A stretch of DNA of 64,000 bases from Enterobacter asburiae (GCF_021440515.1 NZ_JAKCMV010000032.1:108599-172598), one strand, 5' to 3'. Shown: positions 39,502 through 48,596, counted from the stretch's first letter. Notes: a model not told the origin generated them from the sequence alone. Program-made: numbers and translations.

Positions 39502-39518
39502 CAGTTAGCCCCTGTTTA
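39502..39518 (+). promoter_or_regulatory. PhoP box of the mgrB promoter
   Basis: CAGTTA-GCCCC-TGTTTA is a direct hexamer repeat with 5-base spacer, followed after 10 bases by a GATAAC/CATGAT -10 region. The mgrB gene is a strongly PhoP-activated gene in relatives. Confidence 0.7.
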
Positions 39519-39567
39519 AGATAGTCATGATAACCTGGGGACATCGGATCATGAGACGGAGTATGGA

Positions 39568-39711
39568 GTGAAAAAAATACGCTGGGTAATTCTGATAATC
39601 GTACTGATTGCCTGTGTGGTGTTGTGGACGCAGACCATCAACGTGATGTGCGATCAGGATGTACAGTTCTTTAGTGGCGTTTGTGCAATAAACAAGTTTA
39701 TTCCGTGGTAA
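39568..39711 (+). CDS. mgrB: MgrB, small membrane inhibitor of PhoQ
   Basis: 47 residues from a GTG start (GGAG just before). One transmembrane helix ([18 protein letters not shown]) and a periplasmic tail with the conserved [14 protein letters not shown] and final FIPW. MgrB binds and inhibits the PhoQ sensor, closing a negative feedback loop; its inactivation gives polymyxin resistance in Klebsiella and relatives. All conserved residues, including the two periplasmic cysteines, are present, so the allele appears intact. The PhoP box lies 50 bases upstream. Confidence 0.96.
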   Translation: MKKIRWVILIIVLIACVVLWTQTINVMCDQDVQFFSGVCAINKFIPW

Positions 39712-39785
39712 GAGGCATTTTTTCTCCAGGTGATTTCCTTCCTTCACGCCAGTGGTAAAATGGCCGTTTTTATTGAGGTGGTGAA

Positions 39786-40073
39786 ATGGGTGAATTACTG
39801 AATTCAGGCCTGCTGAGTATGGCGTCCCTGGTGGTTTCGTTGGTGGTACTGGTTGTGGGGCTGATCCTGTGGTTCTTCATCAACCGCGCCAGTTCACGCA
39901 CTAACGAACAGATTGAGCTGCTTGAAGCGCTGCTCGATCAGCAGAAACGTCAGACTGCTCTGCTGCGCCGTCTGTGTGAAGCAAACGAACCAGAAGTAAA
40001 AGACGCGCCAAAAGAGGCCGTTGCACAAGAGAAAGAAGACGACGATTTCATCCGCCTGGTGGCAGAACGTTAA
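39786..40073 (+). CDS. yebO: YebO, small membrane protein
   Basis: 95 residues as in E. coli YebO. One N-terminal helix (MASLVVSLVVLVVGLILWFF) is followed by a cytoplasmic coiled-coil-like region (RTNEQIELLEALLDQQKRQ) and an acidic tail ending DFIRLVAER. The function is unknown; it lies downstream of mgrB and may share PhoP-driven transcription. GGTGGTGAA precedes the ATG. Confidence 0.93.
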   Translation: MGELLNSGLLSMASLVVSLVVLVVGLILWFFINRASSRTNEQIELLEALLDQQKRQTALLRRLCEANEPEVKDAPKEAVAQEKEDDDFIRLVAER

Positions 40074-40794
40074 ACCGTCATTCACGGGAGGTGGTGTGGT
40101 CTGGATTTATCTTGAATATGACCCCTCCCTGAAGTATCCCCCGTACTGCCATCCCCCTTAGTCATTATCAAAAAATCCTGTAGCCCCTTTGAAACATCAC
40201 CCTTAATAATGTAGCGCCAGTTAACGATCGATTCAGCGTACTGAAAACTGGCGAATATTTATGCTTAGCGATCTCGTCGCTTCGCTGCATATATTCTGCA
40301 TTGCACCGCCGTGCCGGGAGTTTTATTTCTATCGAAACGTTTTGCTTGCCTCTTTTTGAAGCAGGTTCATAAAAATTTCATTATTTTGGTGCATGGCGTT
40401 CTTATTAAATGGCGAATTTTAATACAGTAAGAAGAAACTTATTAACATGTTTTCTTTCAATGTTAACGGCTCAACGCGTTGCAATGATTTGAGCATAACT
40501 TTTCACAAATTGTTCTATATCAATCATTGCGCAAAGGAAAATTTTGCGCGTTTCTGGACGCATTCAGATGAATGAACTATCTTAAAAAAGTCTTAGATTA
40601 CAGGGGCTGCGGACGTTGCCCTGGGCAGTATAGTCTGGCATAGCGTTTTGTTATCACGGAGCATAATTGTGCAAAGAGTAACAGGGCTGCGACAGAATTT
40701 GTGCGGCGGATCGAGACACGTTTAAAAATGGCTTGCCATAATTAACGTTGTATGTGATAACACGTTTTGGGTCAAACGAGGTACAGTTCTGTTT
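40074..40794. other. Long non-coding interval upstream of yobF-cspC
   Basis: About 720 bases with no protein gene of normal size. A GGGAGG/CCTCCC inverted repeat lies near 40086-40132 without a T-run. The stretch 40370-40560 is AT-rich. The last 150 bases probably form the yobF-cspC leader and contain a short reading frame (40669-40725). Cold-shock family mRNAs commonly have long structured leaders; no specific RNA family was recognised. Confidence 0.6.
40669..40725 (+). CDS. Possible 18-codon leader ORF before yobF
   Basis: GTG at 40669 with GGAG nine bases upstream opens an 18-codon frame (begins MQRVTGLRQ) ending in TAA. It may be chance; no homologue is known to me. Its ribosome site is as good as those of the real small genes nearby. 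Confidence 0.25.
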   Translation: MQRVTGLRQNLCGGSRHV

Positions 40795-40926
40795 ATGTGT
40801 GGCATTTTCAGTAAAGAAGTCCTGAGTAAACACGTTGTCGTTGAATACCGCTTCTCTGCCGAACCTTATATTAGTGCCTCAAGCAGTAATGTCTCAGTTT
40901 TATCTAAGTCAATGCCTGCGGGCTAA
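40795..40926 (+). CDS. yobF: YobF, small stress-linked protein of the yobF-cspC operon
   Basis: 43 residues beginning [13 protein letters not shown], clearly YobF, a short protein that accumulates on heat and other stress in E. coli. The C-terminus differs: after NVSVLS it reads KSMPAG and stops, whereas E. coli YobF (47 residues, from memory) continues into LRAKKTI. The bases CTGCGGGCTAAGAAAACA that encode that end are still here but one frame off, so a one-base length change has shortened the protein. CspC follows after 25 bases. Confidence 0.9.
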   Translation: MCGIFSKEVLSKHVVVEYRFSAEPYISASSSNVSVLSKSMPAG

Positions 40927-40951
40927 GAAAACACTCTAAGGAATTTTGCAA

Positions 40952-41161
40952 ATGGCAAAGATTAAAGGTCAAGTTAAGTGGTTCAACGAGTCTAAAGGTT
41001 TTGGTTTCATTACTCCTGCTGACGGCAGCAAAGACGTGTTCGTACACTTCTCTGCAATCCAGGGTAATGGCTTCAAAACTCTGGCCGAAGGCCAGAACGT
41101 TGAGTTCGAAATTCAGGACGGCCAGAAAGGCCCAGCTGCGGTTAACGTTACTGCTATCTGA
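40952..41161 (+). CDS. cspC: Cold-shock-family protein CspC
   Basis: 69-residue constitutive cold-shock-domain protein that binds RNA, stabilises rpoS mRNA and melts terminators. RNP1 (KGFGFI) and RNP2 (VFVHF) are intact, and the sequence is almost identical to E. coli CspC. CTAAGGA precedes the ATG at 40952. Downstream terminator at 41208. Confidence 0.98.
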
Positions 41162-41207
41162 TCGAACCACTGCTGACTGAAGCGCGATACGCTTCAATCT
41201 CAGACAT

Positions 41208-41234
41208 AAAGCCTCGCGTCCGCGGGGCTTTTTT
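41208..41234 (+). terminator. Intrinsic terminator after cspC
   Basis: AAAGCCTCGCG-TC-CGCGGGGCTTTTTT, with one internal mismatch in the stem. Confidence 0.88.
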
Positions 41235-41378
41235 ATTGCCTTATCTTTCAAAATATTACCAATACCTGCCTTGTTAGCACCTTGTTGCAAACCTGCGAGA
41301 TTATTAGCATTGTTTTGCCCCCGTCATTCCGTCTTTTCTCGTTAAATCAGGGCGTTGTTCAACGGTCCTGGGGTTCAG

Positions 41379-43097
41379 GTGAAAAAGAAAACAATGACCA
41401 CTGCCGGAAACTTTACCCCGGCGCGTTTTGCTCTGCTTTGTTTCGCTATTTTTTGCAGTCTTGCCTTCCTGCTGGGGCGCGTTGCCTGGCTACAAATCAT
41501 CAAACCTGACAATCTCGTTAAACAGGAAGATATGCGATCCCTGCGCGAGGTGGCGATCGACGCGCCGCGTGGGATGATTGTCGACAGAGAAAATCGTCCG
41601 CTTGCGGTAAGCGTCCCCGTCAGAGCCGTCTGGGCCGATCCCAAAACGGTGCTGGCGAAGGGCGGCGTCGGTTTTGACGATCGCTGGCAGGCTCTCGCCA
41701 GCGCATTGCACCTTTCTCTGGGCACGCTGGTTGCCCGCATCAACGCGAACCCGAAAGGGCGGTTTATCTATCTTGCGCGTCAGGTCGATCCTGCCCAGGC
41801 GCAGTGGATCGACAAGCTGAACCTTCCGGGCATCAATTTGCGCGACGAATCGCGGCGCTTTTATCCTGCCGGACACGTTGCCGCCAATCTGATCGGGTTC
41901 ACCAATATCGACGGGCAGGGTATTGAAGGGGTGGAGAAAAGCTTTAACACCCAGCTTCAGGGGAAACCGGGCGTGCGGCAGGTGAGGGAAGATCGCTATG
42001 GGCGCGTGGTCGAGAATTTGACCGAGGTAGCCGCGGTGCCAGCGCATAACATCCAGTTAAGCATCGATGAACGGCTGCAAACCATCACCGAAGATGCGCT
42101 GGACAATGCCGTGGCGTGGAACAAGGCCGAGTCGGGCGCGTCGGTGCTGATCGACGTGCAGACGGGGGAGATCCTCTCGATGGCCAGCTTCCCGGACTTC
42201 AACCCCAACAACCGTGAAGGCGCCACGCTGAATGATTTTCGCAATCGCGCCATCAGCGATACCTTTGAGCCGGGCTCAACGGTCAAGCCGCTGGTGCTGA
42301 TGACCGCGCTTCAGCAGGGGATCGTCCAGCCCGACAGCGTGATCGACACCCATCCCTACACCCTCGACGGCCACCGCATCCGGGACGTGGGCTATTACCC
42401 TGAGCTGACGATGACAGGGATATTGCAAAAATCGAGCGATACGGGGGTCTCCCGCCTTTCTCTGGCAATGCCCATCCAGCGCCTGCTCGACACCTACAAA
42501 AACTTCGGTTTTGGTACCAACACCGGGCTGGGCTTAACCGGGGAAAGCGCAGGCCTGCTGCCGCAGCGTAGGTTCTGGAGCCAGCTCGATCGCGCCACCT
42601 TCGCCTTTGGTTACGGGCTGATGGTCACCCCTTTGCAGCTGGCCCACGTTTACGCCACCATCGGCAGCTTTGGGCTGGAGCGCCCGCTGTCGATCACGCG
42701 TATCGACCCGCCTGTGGTGGGGCACAGAGTCATGTCCGAAGACATTGCGCACGAAGTTGAACATATGATGGAAAGCGTTGCGCTGCCGGGGGGCGGCGGG
42801 ATTAAAGCGGCGGTGCGTGATTACCGGGTGGCGGTGAAGACCGGGACGGCGAAGAAAATCGGCGACGACGGTAAATATGTCGATAAATACGTGGCCTATA
42901 CCGCGGGGGTCGCGCCCGCCAGCAATCCACGCTTTGCGCTGGTGGTGGTCATCAACGATCCGCAAAACGGGGACTACTACGGCGGTGCCGTTTCAGCCCC
43001 GGTATTCAGCGAGATCATGGGCAACGTACTGCGCCTTGAAAACGTCAAACCCGATGGCCTGGCGGCGGATTCTGACCACCTTATCGTCATGCGGTAA
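41379..43097 (+). CDS. FtsI-like class B penicillin-binding protein (PBP3-SAL type)
   Basis: 572 residues, very similar to E. coli FtsI but separate from the dcw cluster; Salmonella carries such a gene (PBP3-SAL) in this same place, where it supports division at acidic pH. Layout: short cytoplasmic N-terminus, one membrane helix (about 17-38), pedestal domain (RGMIVDRENRPLAVSVPV) and transpeptidase domain. Active motifs: Ser300-Thr-Val-Lys303, a second motif Ser352-Ser-Asp354 in place of the usual SxN, and Lys487-Thr-Gly. The start is uncertain: GTG 41379 gives MKKKTM; ATG 41394 is the alternative. E. coli K-12 lacks this gene. Confidence 0.93.
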   Translation: MKKKTMTTAGNFTPARFALLCFAIFCSLAFLLGRVAWLQIIKPDNLVKQEDMRSLREVAIDAPRGMIVDRENRPLAVSVPVRAVWADPKTVLAKGGVGFDDRWQALASALHLSLGTLVARINANPKGRFIYLARQVDPAQAQWIDKLNLPGINLRDESRRFYPAGHVAANLIGFTNIDGQGIEGVEKSFNTQLQGKPGVRQVREDRYGRVVENLTEVAAVPAHNIQLSIDERLQTITEDALDNAVAWNKAESGASVLIDVQTGEILSMASFPDFNPNNREGATLNDFRNRAISDTFEPGSTVKPLVLMTALQQGIVQPDSVIDTHPYTLDGHRIRDVGYYPELTMTGILQKSSDTGVSRLSLAMPIQRLLDTYKNFGFGTNTGLGLTGESAGLLPQRRFWSQLDRATFAFGYGLMVTPLQLAHVYATIGSFGLERPLSITRIDPPVVGHRVMSEDIAHEVEHMMESVALPGGGGIKAAVRDYRVAVKTGTAKKIGDDGKYVDKYVAYTAGVAPASNPRFALVVVINDPQNGDYYGGAVSAPVFSEIMGNVLRLENVKPDGLAADSDHLIVMR

Positions 43098-43163
43098 GCC
43101 AGGCGTTTATAACCCCGGCGATTAGCGGTACACTTTCGCCCTTTATGATTGCCCGGAGTTGCC

Positions 43164-43979
43164 ATGTCTTTCAGTTGCCCCCTTTGCCACGCGCCGCTTG
43201 CGCGCGCTGTGAAAAGCTTTACCTGTCCGCAGGGACATCAGTTTGATATGGCGAAAGAGGGGTATGTGAATCTTCTCCCGGTGCAGCACAAACGCTCACG
43301 GGATCCGGGCGACAGCGCGGAGATGATGCAGGCCCGCCGCGCGTTTCTCGACGCGGGGCATTATCAGCCGCTGCGCGATCGGGTCGCGGAAATCCTGGCT
43401 GACCTTCTTACGGACGATGCAACGGCCATTCTCGATATCGGCTGTGGGGAAGGCTACTACACGGCGGCCTTTGCGGACGTGGCGCGTGCGAAAGGGGCAG
43501 ATACCTTTGGCCTTGATGTCGCTAAAGTGGCTATCCGCGCGGCGGCAAAACGTTATTCCAGCGTTACCTTCTGCGTGGCCTCAAGCCACCGATTACCGTT
43601 TGACGATGCCACCATGAACGCCGTTGTGCGTATTTACGCTCCCTGTAAAGCCGAAGAGCTGGCGCGCGTGGTCAAGCCCGGCGGCTGGGTCATTACCGTC
43701 ACGCCGGGGCCTCGTCATCTGATGGAGCTCAAAGGGCTGATTTACGATGAGATCCGCCTGCACGCCCCGCACTCGGAACAGCTGCCCGGCTTTACCATGC
43801 AGCAGGAACAGACGGTCGCGTACGAGATGAACCTGAAAGGGGATGAGGCGGTTGCTTTGCTGCAAATGACGCCTTTTGCGTGGCGGGCAAAGCCAGAGGT
43901 GTGGGAAGGTTTAGCGAAGCAGGACGCGTTTCGCTGCCAGACGGATTTCAGCATCCACTGCTGGCAGCGCGAGGGTTAA
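43164..43979 (+). CDS. rlmA: 23S rRNA m1G745 methyltransferase (RlmA)
   Basis: Methylates N1 of G745 in 23S rRNA. 271 residues: N-terminal zinc finger (SCPLCHAPL and [18 protein letters not shown]), then a SAM-dependent methyltransferase fold ([33 protein letters not shown]). The ATG at 43164 gives MSFSCPLCH as in E. coli. It ends overlapping the convergent mntP by four bases. Confidence 0.97.
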   Translation: MSFSCPLCHAPLARAVKSFTCPQGHQFDMAKEGYVNLLPVQHKRSRDPGDSAEMMQARRAFLDAGHYQPLRDRVAEILADLLTDDATAILDIGCGEGYYTAAFADVARAKGADTFGLDVAKVAIRAAAKRYSSVTFCVASSHRLPFDDATMNAVVRIYAPCKAEELARVVKPGGWVITVTPGPRHLMELKGLIYDEIRLHAPHSEQLPGFTMQQEQTVAYEMNLKGDEAVALLQMTPFAWRAKPEVWEGLAKQDAFRCQTDFSIHCWQREG

Positions 43980-44542
43980 CCGGCGAAGTGTGCCCAGAGG
44001 ATCTGGCTACCAATGCCAATCAGCACGATACCCCCCAGAATTTCGGCGCGTTTGCCCAGCAGCGGGCCGATAAACCGACCGACCATCATCCCCAGGGTTG
44101 ACATAATCAGCGTCGCGCAGCCGATGGCCAGCGCGGTGGCAATAATGTTGACCTGAAGGAACGCCAGGCCCACCCCGACGGCCATTGCGTCAAGGCTGGT
44201 GGCGATGGCGGTGGTCACCAGCAGCCAGAAGCCGTGGCGGTGCTGCGGCGCGTCGTCTTCGTCACCGTTGCCCCGGAAACCTTCAATCACCATTCGCCCG
44301 CCAAGGAACACCAGCAGCACGAAGGCGATCCAGTGGTTCCACTCCAGCACGAACTGGCTGGCGAGCATTCCCAGACCCCATCCAACTAGCGGCGTCAGCG
44401 TTTCAATAGCGCCAAAAATAAGGCCGGTGCGCAGGGCTTCGGAAAATTTCGGTTTGTGCAGCGTGGCGCCTTTACCTATAGATGCTGCGAATGCATCCAT
44501 GGACATGCCGAAGGCGAGAAGAAGGGTTGCGGAGATATTCAT
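43976..44542 (-). CDS. mntP: Manganese exporter MntP
   Basis: 188 residues with six hydrophobic helices and two repeats carrying the acidic motifs [14 protein letters not shown] and [11 protein letters not shown] that line the metal path. It exports Mn2+ when the cell is overloaded. The ATG at 44542 aligns with the E. coli start ([12 protein letters not shown]). About 110 bases upstream of the start codon lies a yybP-ykoY manganese riboswitch, so expression is switched on by Mn2+. Confidence 0.97.
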   Translation of the reverse strand: MNISATLLLAFGMSMDAFAASIGKGATLHKPKFSEALRTGLIFGAIETLTPLVGWGLGMLASQFVLEWNHWIAFVLLVFLGGRMVIEGFRGNGDEDDAPQHRHGFWLLVTTAIATSLDAMAVGVGLAFLQVNIIATALAIGCATLIMSTLGMMVGRFIGPLLGKRAEILGGIVLIGIGSQILWAHFAG

Positions 44543-44654
44543 AAGAGCGTCCAGACCGGGGATATCCATATGACACATCACTGCCCCCAGTAAACAGCAG
44601 TTGATGTATCTATGGTCTCGCCTGATCTTTTTGACACAGCAAATGTGCAGAAAC

Positions 44655-44750
44655 GATCCGTACGTGCCACGTTTTTCAACGAGTATGTTGACACGTACAT
44701 TTCCTGGAGCTCAGGAAATCGGCTACTCCCCAACGACGGGCGCAACCTTA
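44655..44750 (-). ncRNA. yybP-ykoY manganese riboswitch of mntP
   Basis: On the mntP strand the conserved opening GGGGAGTAGCCGATTTCC (44729-44712) and the downstream loop GTCAACATACTCG (44692-44680) are the hallmark sequences of the yybP-ykoY class; both lie in the order and spacing expected, about 100 bases apart end to end. Mn2+ binding between the two loops exposes the ribosome site of mntP in E. coli. Boundaries are approximate. Confidence 0.93.
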
Positions 44751-44805
44751 ACATATTTTGAGAATATAAAACAACAACAGGAAGGTATTATTTAATTAAC
44801 CAGTT

Positions 44806-44824
44806 GATAACGATTTTCATTTAG
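44806..44824. promoter_or_regulatory. Fur-box-like sequence upstream of mntP riboswitch
   Basis: GATAACGATTTTCATTTAG matches 13 of 19 positions of the Fur consensus GATAATGATAATCATTATC. It lies in the AT-rich promoter region shared by mntP and the yobD tail. Weak on its own. Confidence 0.3.
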
Positions 44825-44940
44825 GTTTATGCGTGAAAATATCGTTAAAAAATATGCGTATATTTTCGGGATTAATATAGCTATGGCTATAACTGCTGCG
44901 TAAAAATAAGACAGATTATAGCCAGTGCTATATATTTAAC

Positions 44941-45399
44941 TCATTGAGTTTTAACAAGTAAATTGTAGATTTTTTCGAGGTCGTCAATATTCTTGACTCG
45001 AATCAGCAGGCGACGTTGTTCTAATTGCATGACCAACACACCGTCTTCAGATAAATTCATCTCTTTAATACGGTTATATTCTATCCACACGTTCGCAAAG
45101 AAGAACCCGTGGCTTTTAAAGATTACCTTAGGCACGCGAACCCAGAACAAATAAATGGCCATTAATACCAGCGCACATAATAACCATGTGGTTAATAATG
45201 CACCGTGGCTCATGACGTTGTTGTAAATCAGAATGACCAGCAGGCCTGCAAAGATCACGGCATCGACACGGTTCCGGCGCAGAAGAGGGATGGTGAGCAA
45301 GGTTTCGCCGTGGCGGCGGGGCATGATGAACTCATCATAAATGGCGTAAGCGAGAAGGGCAGCAATAAACAGCACCAGCACGATGTCCGTGGCAATCAT
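44941..45399 (-). CDS. yobD: YobD, DUF986 inner-membrane protein
   Basis: 152 residues, equal to E. coli YobD. Three membrane helices in the first half ([52 protein letters not shown]) and a soluble C-terminal half. Function unknown. It follows manZ on the same strand but behind a terminator. GGAGG lies before the ATG. Confidence 0.94.
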   Translation of the reverse strand: MIATDIVLVLFIAALLAYAIYDEFIMPRRHGETLLTIPLLRRNRVDAVIFAGLLVILIYNNVMSHGALLTTWLLCALVLMAIYLFWVRVPKVIFKSHGFFFANVWIEYNRIKEMNLSEDGVLVMQLEQRRLLIRVKNIDDLEKIYNLLVKTQ

Positions 45400-45414
45400 T
45401 CATCCTCCAGATAT

Positions 45415-45441
45415 AAAAAAGCCGGGGGGCGAGCCCCCGGC
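45415..45441 (-). terminator. Intrinsic terminator after manXYZ
   Basis: On the minus strand GCCGGGGGC-TC-GCCCCCCGGC is followed by TTTTTTTAT. Confidence 0.9.
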
Positions 45442-45455
45442 GTAATACGCAAAAC

Positions 45456-46307
45456 TTACAGACCCAGCAGACCGACAGCGTAGCCCGCGATACCGATGAC
45501 GAAGAAGCCAACGATAATCCACAGCGGGTTAACTTTCTTACGCAGCAGCCACATACAGGCGAAGGTCAGCAGCAGCGGCACCAGGCCAGGCATCAGCTGG
45601 TCCAGGATGGTCTGTACGGTGGTTACACGGGTCTGACCATCCTGACCGGTGATGGTCGATACTACCAGCGGGATGTTCACGTGCGTCCACTTGTTAACCA
45701 GTGCCCCCATGACAAACAGGCCGAGAATTGACGCCCCCTCGGTCAGTTTTTGCAGGAAGCCGCCGCCCATATCCTTAACGATATCCACCCCTTTACGGTA
45801 GCCGTATGCCACGCCGTAGTAACGGGTCAGCAAACGAACGGCGTTAAAGAGGATGAAGAACAGCAGCGGCCCAAGCAGGCTGCCGCTCATCGCGATACCC
45901 GCGCCGAGTGCCGCGAAGACCGGACGGACGGTACCCCAGAAGATTGGGTCACCCACGCCTGCCAGCGGCCCCATCAGACCGACTTTGATACCGTTAATGG
46001 CACCATCGTCAATCTCTGCGCCGTTAGCACGCTGCTCTTCCATCGCCAGCGTTACGCCCAGAACCGGAGCCGCTACGTATGGATGGGTGTTGAAGAATTC
46101 CAGGTGACGCTTAATCGCCTGACGACGTGCTTCGTTGTTTTCCGGGTACAGGCGTTTGATGGCCGGCACCATGGAGAAGCAGAAGCCCAGCGCTTGCATA
46201 CGTTCGAAGTTCCATGAACCCTGAAACAGGTTAGAACGGATGAACACGCCACGAATATCACCCGGAGTGAGTTTTTTCTCAGTGGTAGTTTTTGTCATAT
46301 CAACCAT
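45456..46307 (-). CDS. manZ: Mannose PTS component IID (ManZ)
   Basis: 283-residue membrane subunit that with ManY forms the channel of the mannose/glucose/glucosamine phosphotransferase system; it is also used for lambda DNA entry and by some bacteriocins. The EIID signature is seen in FQGSWNFERMQALGFCF and GLMGPLAGVGDPIFWGT. The ATG at 46307 (MVDMTKTTTEKK) has AGGTGAG upstream and matches E. coli; a GTG three codons earlier is possible. Last gene of manXYZ. Confidence 0.97.
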   Translation of the reverse strand: MVDMTKTTTEKKLTPGDIRGVFIRSNLFQGSWNFERMQALGFCFSMVPAIKRLYPENNEARRQAIKRHLEFFNTHPYVAAPVLGVTLAMEEQRANGAEIDDGAINGIKVGLMGPLAGVGDPIFWGTVRPVFAALGAGIAMSGSLLGPLLFFILFNAVRLLTRYYGVAYGYRKGVDIVKDMGGGFLQKLTEGASILGLFVMGALVNKWTHVNIPLVVSTITGQDGQTRVTTVQTILDQLMPGLVPLLLTFACMWLLRKKVNPLWIIVGFFVIGIAGYAVGLLGL

Positions 46308-46319
46308 TTCGCTCACCTG

Positions 46320-47120
46320 CTAGTCCAGTTCGTTATCGAGATCGTTATTACCAGCAGCCTGCGCTGGGGCACCCGCCACGCGGTTGTATTTCGGGCTGAG
46401 CTGGATGTAGAGAATCGCCATGACCGCACCAATCACACCCAGAGCAACCAGGTTGAAGTTGGTGAACGCAGCGGTAACGAAGCCAAGGTAGAAGAACGGC
46501 ATCAGGTAGCCCGCGCGCATCATGTTGATGACCATCGCGTAACCCACAACCACAATCATGCCACCCGCAATGTTCAGACCGCCGGTAACGACTTCAGGGA
46601 TAGCGTTCAGCATGCTCTGAACTTCGCTGGTACCGACAGAGATAGCAACGATAACCGCCGGGATTGCAATACGCATCGCCTGGAGGAACAGGGACGATAC
46701 GTGCAGCCAGGAAAGCGCCGTCAGGTTACCGTTTTCCGCCGCCTTATCTGCCGCGTGCTGGAACGCAACGGTGATAGTACGCACGATGATGGTCAGAACC
46801 TGGCCTGCTGCGGCCAGCGGAATTGCCAGAGCGATACCTGCACCAATGCTTTGGTGACCGGCAATAACCAGAACGGTTGAAATAATGGATGCCAGCGCGG
46901 CGTCCGGCGCAACCGCCGCACCGATGTTCATCCAGCCGAGGGCGATCATTTCCAGCGTACCACCGATGATGATACCGGTTTTCATATCACCGAGAACGGC
47001 ACCAATCAGCGTACAGGCCACCAGAGGGCGGTGGAACTGAAATTCATCAAGTACGGATTCCATACCCGCAATACACGCGACGATGAACACCAGCACAATC
47101 TGAAGAGTGGTAATCTCCAT
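46320..47120 (-). CDS. manY: Mannose PTS component IIC (ManY)
   Basis: 266-residue polytopic EIIC subunit, the same length as in E. coli. It contains the conserved GMESVLDEFQFHRPLVACTL, then GGTLEMIALGWMNIGAAVAPDAA. It binds and carries the sugar together with ManZ, accepting phosphate through ManX IIB. It lies 47 bases after manX and 12 bases before manZ. Confidence 0.97.
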   Translation of the reverse strand: MEITTLQIVLVFIVACIAGMESVLDEFQFHRPLVACTLIGAVLGDMKTGIIIGGTLEMIALGWMNIGAAVAPDAALASIISTVLVIAGHQSIGAGIALAIPLAAAGQVLTIIVRTITVAFQHAADKAAENGNLTALSWLHVSSLFLQAMRIAIPAVIVAISVGTSEVQSMLNAIPEVVTGGLNIAGGMIVVVGYAMVINMMRAGYLMPFFYLGFVTAAFTNFNLVALGVIGAVMAILYIQLSPKYNRVAGAPAQAAGNNDLDNELD

Positions 47121-47167
47121 TGTACTTCTCCTATTACATAAGCATTATGTGAAAAACCGGCGCGAGC

Positions 47168-48133
47168 TTATTTCCCGACCTTGCCGATCAAATCCATCAT
47201 TTTCATTTTCTGGTCTGTAGACACCTTGCGGGCCTCCAGCTCAATACCGCGCGCATTCAGTTTATTGAACGCCTCGATATCTTTTTCATCGACTGAAATC
47301 GCGTTGTTCACCTGGGTTTTACCCTGACGGAAAGCCATACCACCAATGTTAACGGAGGTGATTTTCACGCCGCCTTCAACAATGCGCTCGACGTCTGTCG
47401 GATTGGTAAACAGGAGCATCACGCGCTCACCCGCATATTTCGGGTTGTTATAAACGCGGATCATTTTGGCGACATCCACAACGTGCGCGGTTACGCCCGG
47501 TGGTGCTACCTGGGTCAGAAGGGTTTTACGTACGGTGTCGGCGGCAACTTCGTCACTGACAACGATAATGCGTTGAACGTTGGTCTCTTTGGTCCAGCGT
47601 GTGGCAACCTGCCCGTGGATCAGACGGTCATCGATACGCGCAAGGCCGATAACCATGTAATCGTTAGGGCCCATTGGTTTCGCCGGTGCTGCCGCTTTTG
47701 GCGCAGCCGCAGCCGCAGGAGCGGCTTTCGCCACCGGCTGCGCTTTGAGCGCTTTCACGCCTTCGCGACCGGTTTCAACGGCCAGCGCAACCAGCTCGTC
47801 AAAACTCGGGTTGTCGTCACGCGCCATGAAGGTTTCCACCAGCATCGGGATGTTCACCCCGGCGACGACTTCGTAATGTTCTTTATCGACGACAATGCGG
47901 CTTGCAGCGTTAAACGGACTGCCGCCCCATGTATCTACGAGAAATAACACGCCTTTGCTGGTATCCAGTTTCTCCAGTTGAGCATTGTATTTAACAATCA
48001 GCGTTTCGGCGTTTTCACCGGGAACGAAATCGATCCAGCCGACGTTTTCCTGCTCGCCCAACAGCATTTCTGCCGTTTTGAGTAACTGCTCCGCAGCCCA
48101 ACCATGTGTGCCTATGACAATAGCAATGGTCAC
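47168..48133 (-). CDS. manX: Mannose PTS component IIAB (ManX)
   Basis: 321-residue cytoplasmic protein with a IIA domain (phosphorylated His10 in VIGTHGW), an Ala/Pro-rich flexible linker (about 132-154) and a IIB domain (active His173 in DDRLIHGQVATRW). It passes phosphate from HPr to incoming sugar. First gene of manXYZ; the promoter region holds an Mlc-like dyad. In E. coli the manX start region is also repressed by small RNA SgrS. Confidence 0.97.
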   Translation of the reverse strand: MTIAIVIGTHGWAAEQLLKTAEMLLGEQENVGWIDFVPGENAETLIVKYNAQLEKLDTSKGVLFLVDTWGGSPFNAASRIVVDKEHYEVVAGVNIPMLVETFMARDDNPSFDELVALAVETGREGVKALKAQPVAKAAPAAAAAPKAAAPAKPMGPNDYMVIGLARIDDRLIHGQVATRWTKETNVQRIIVVSDEVAADTVRKTLLTQVAPPGVTAHVVDVAKMIRVYNNPKYAGERVMLLFTNPTDVERIVEGGVKITSVNIGGMAFRQGKTQVNNAISVDEKDIEAFNKLNARGIELEARKVSTDQKMKMMDLIGKVGK

Positions 48134-48253
48134 TTGCTACCTCCTTTTATTATCATTAATACGCCTGCCGGGCAGGCGTACTGAGAATCGTATTAGGCTG
48201 ACCGAATCGATTCAGATAAGGGTTAGGGTTAAATGAACTAAGACTTCCGCGAT

Positions 48254-48277
48254 TTATTTTAGATAGCGAAAAAATAA
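48254..48277. promoter_or_regulatory. Mlc/NagC-like operator upstream of manXYZ
   Basis: TTATTTT and AAAATAA are perfect 7-bp arms around AGATAGCGAA, resembling Mlc sites; E. coli manX is repressed by Mlc. It is 121 bases before manX. A half CRP site (ATGTGATGAAGATCC, 48281-48295) follows directly. The rest of the 48134-48596 gap shows no gene and must also carry the yoaE promoter. Confidence 0.5.
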
Positions 48278-48596
48278 TTTATGTGATGAAGATCCGTAAT
48301 TTAGCTTCGCAGTGCAGAATTTCCTGTAAGGTTAATAACTTGTGTTACAGATGTTTGCAAAGGAAAGTAAATCTTTGCCAAAAACTCATTGCCTCTGATA
48401 TGTTTAGCCTCCGTTTAACCGATCAGGAGTATAGGGCTGTAGCCCACCGTATGGACCGTCACCGACGTCAGTCATCTATCAGGCCATCTCGCGCCTCTAC
48501 CCTCGGCGATCCTCGCCACGCATCCGTTGTGTCTACTAGTGATTTGCCCACAGTTTCCGGGGCACCGTTTAGTCATTCCTTTAGCAGGAGCTTGTC

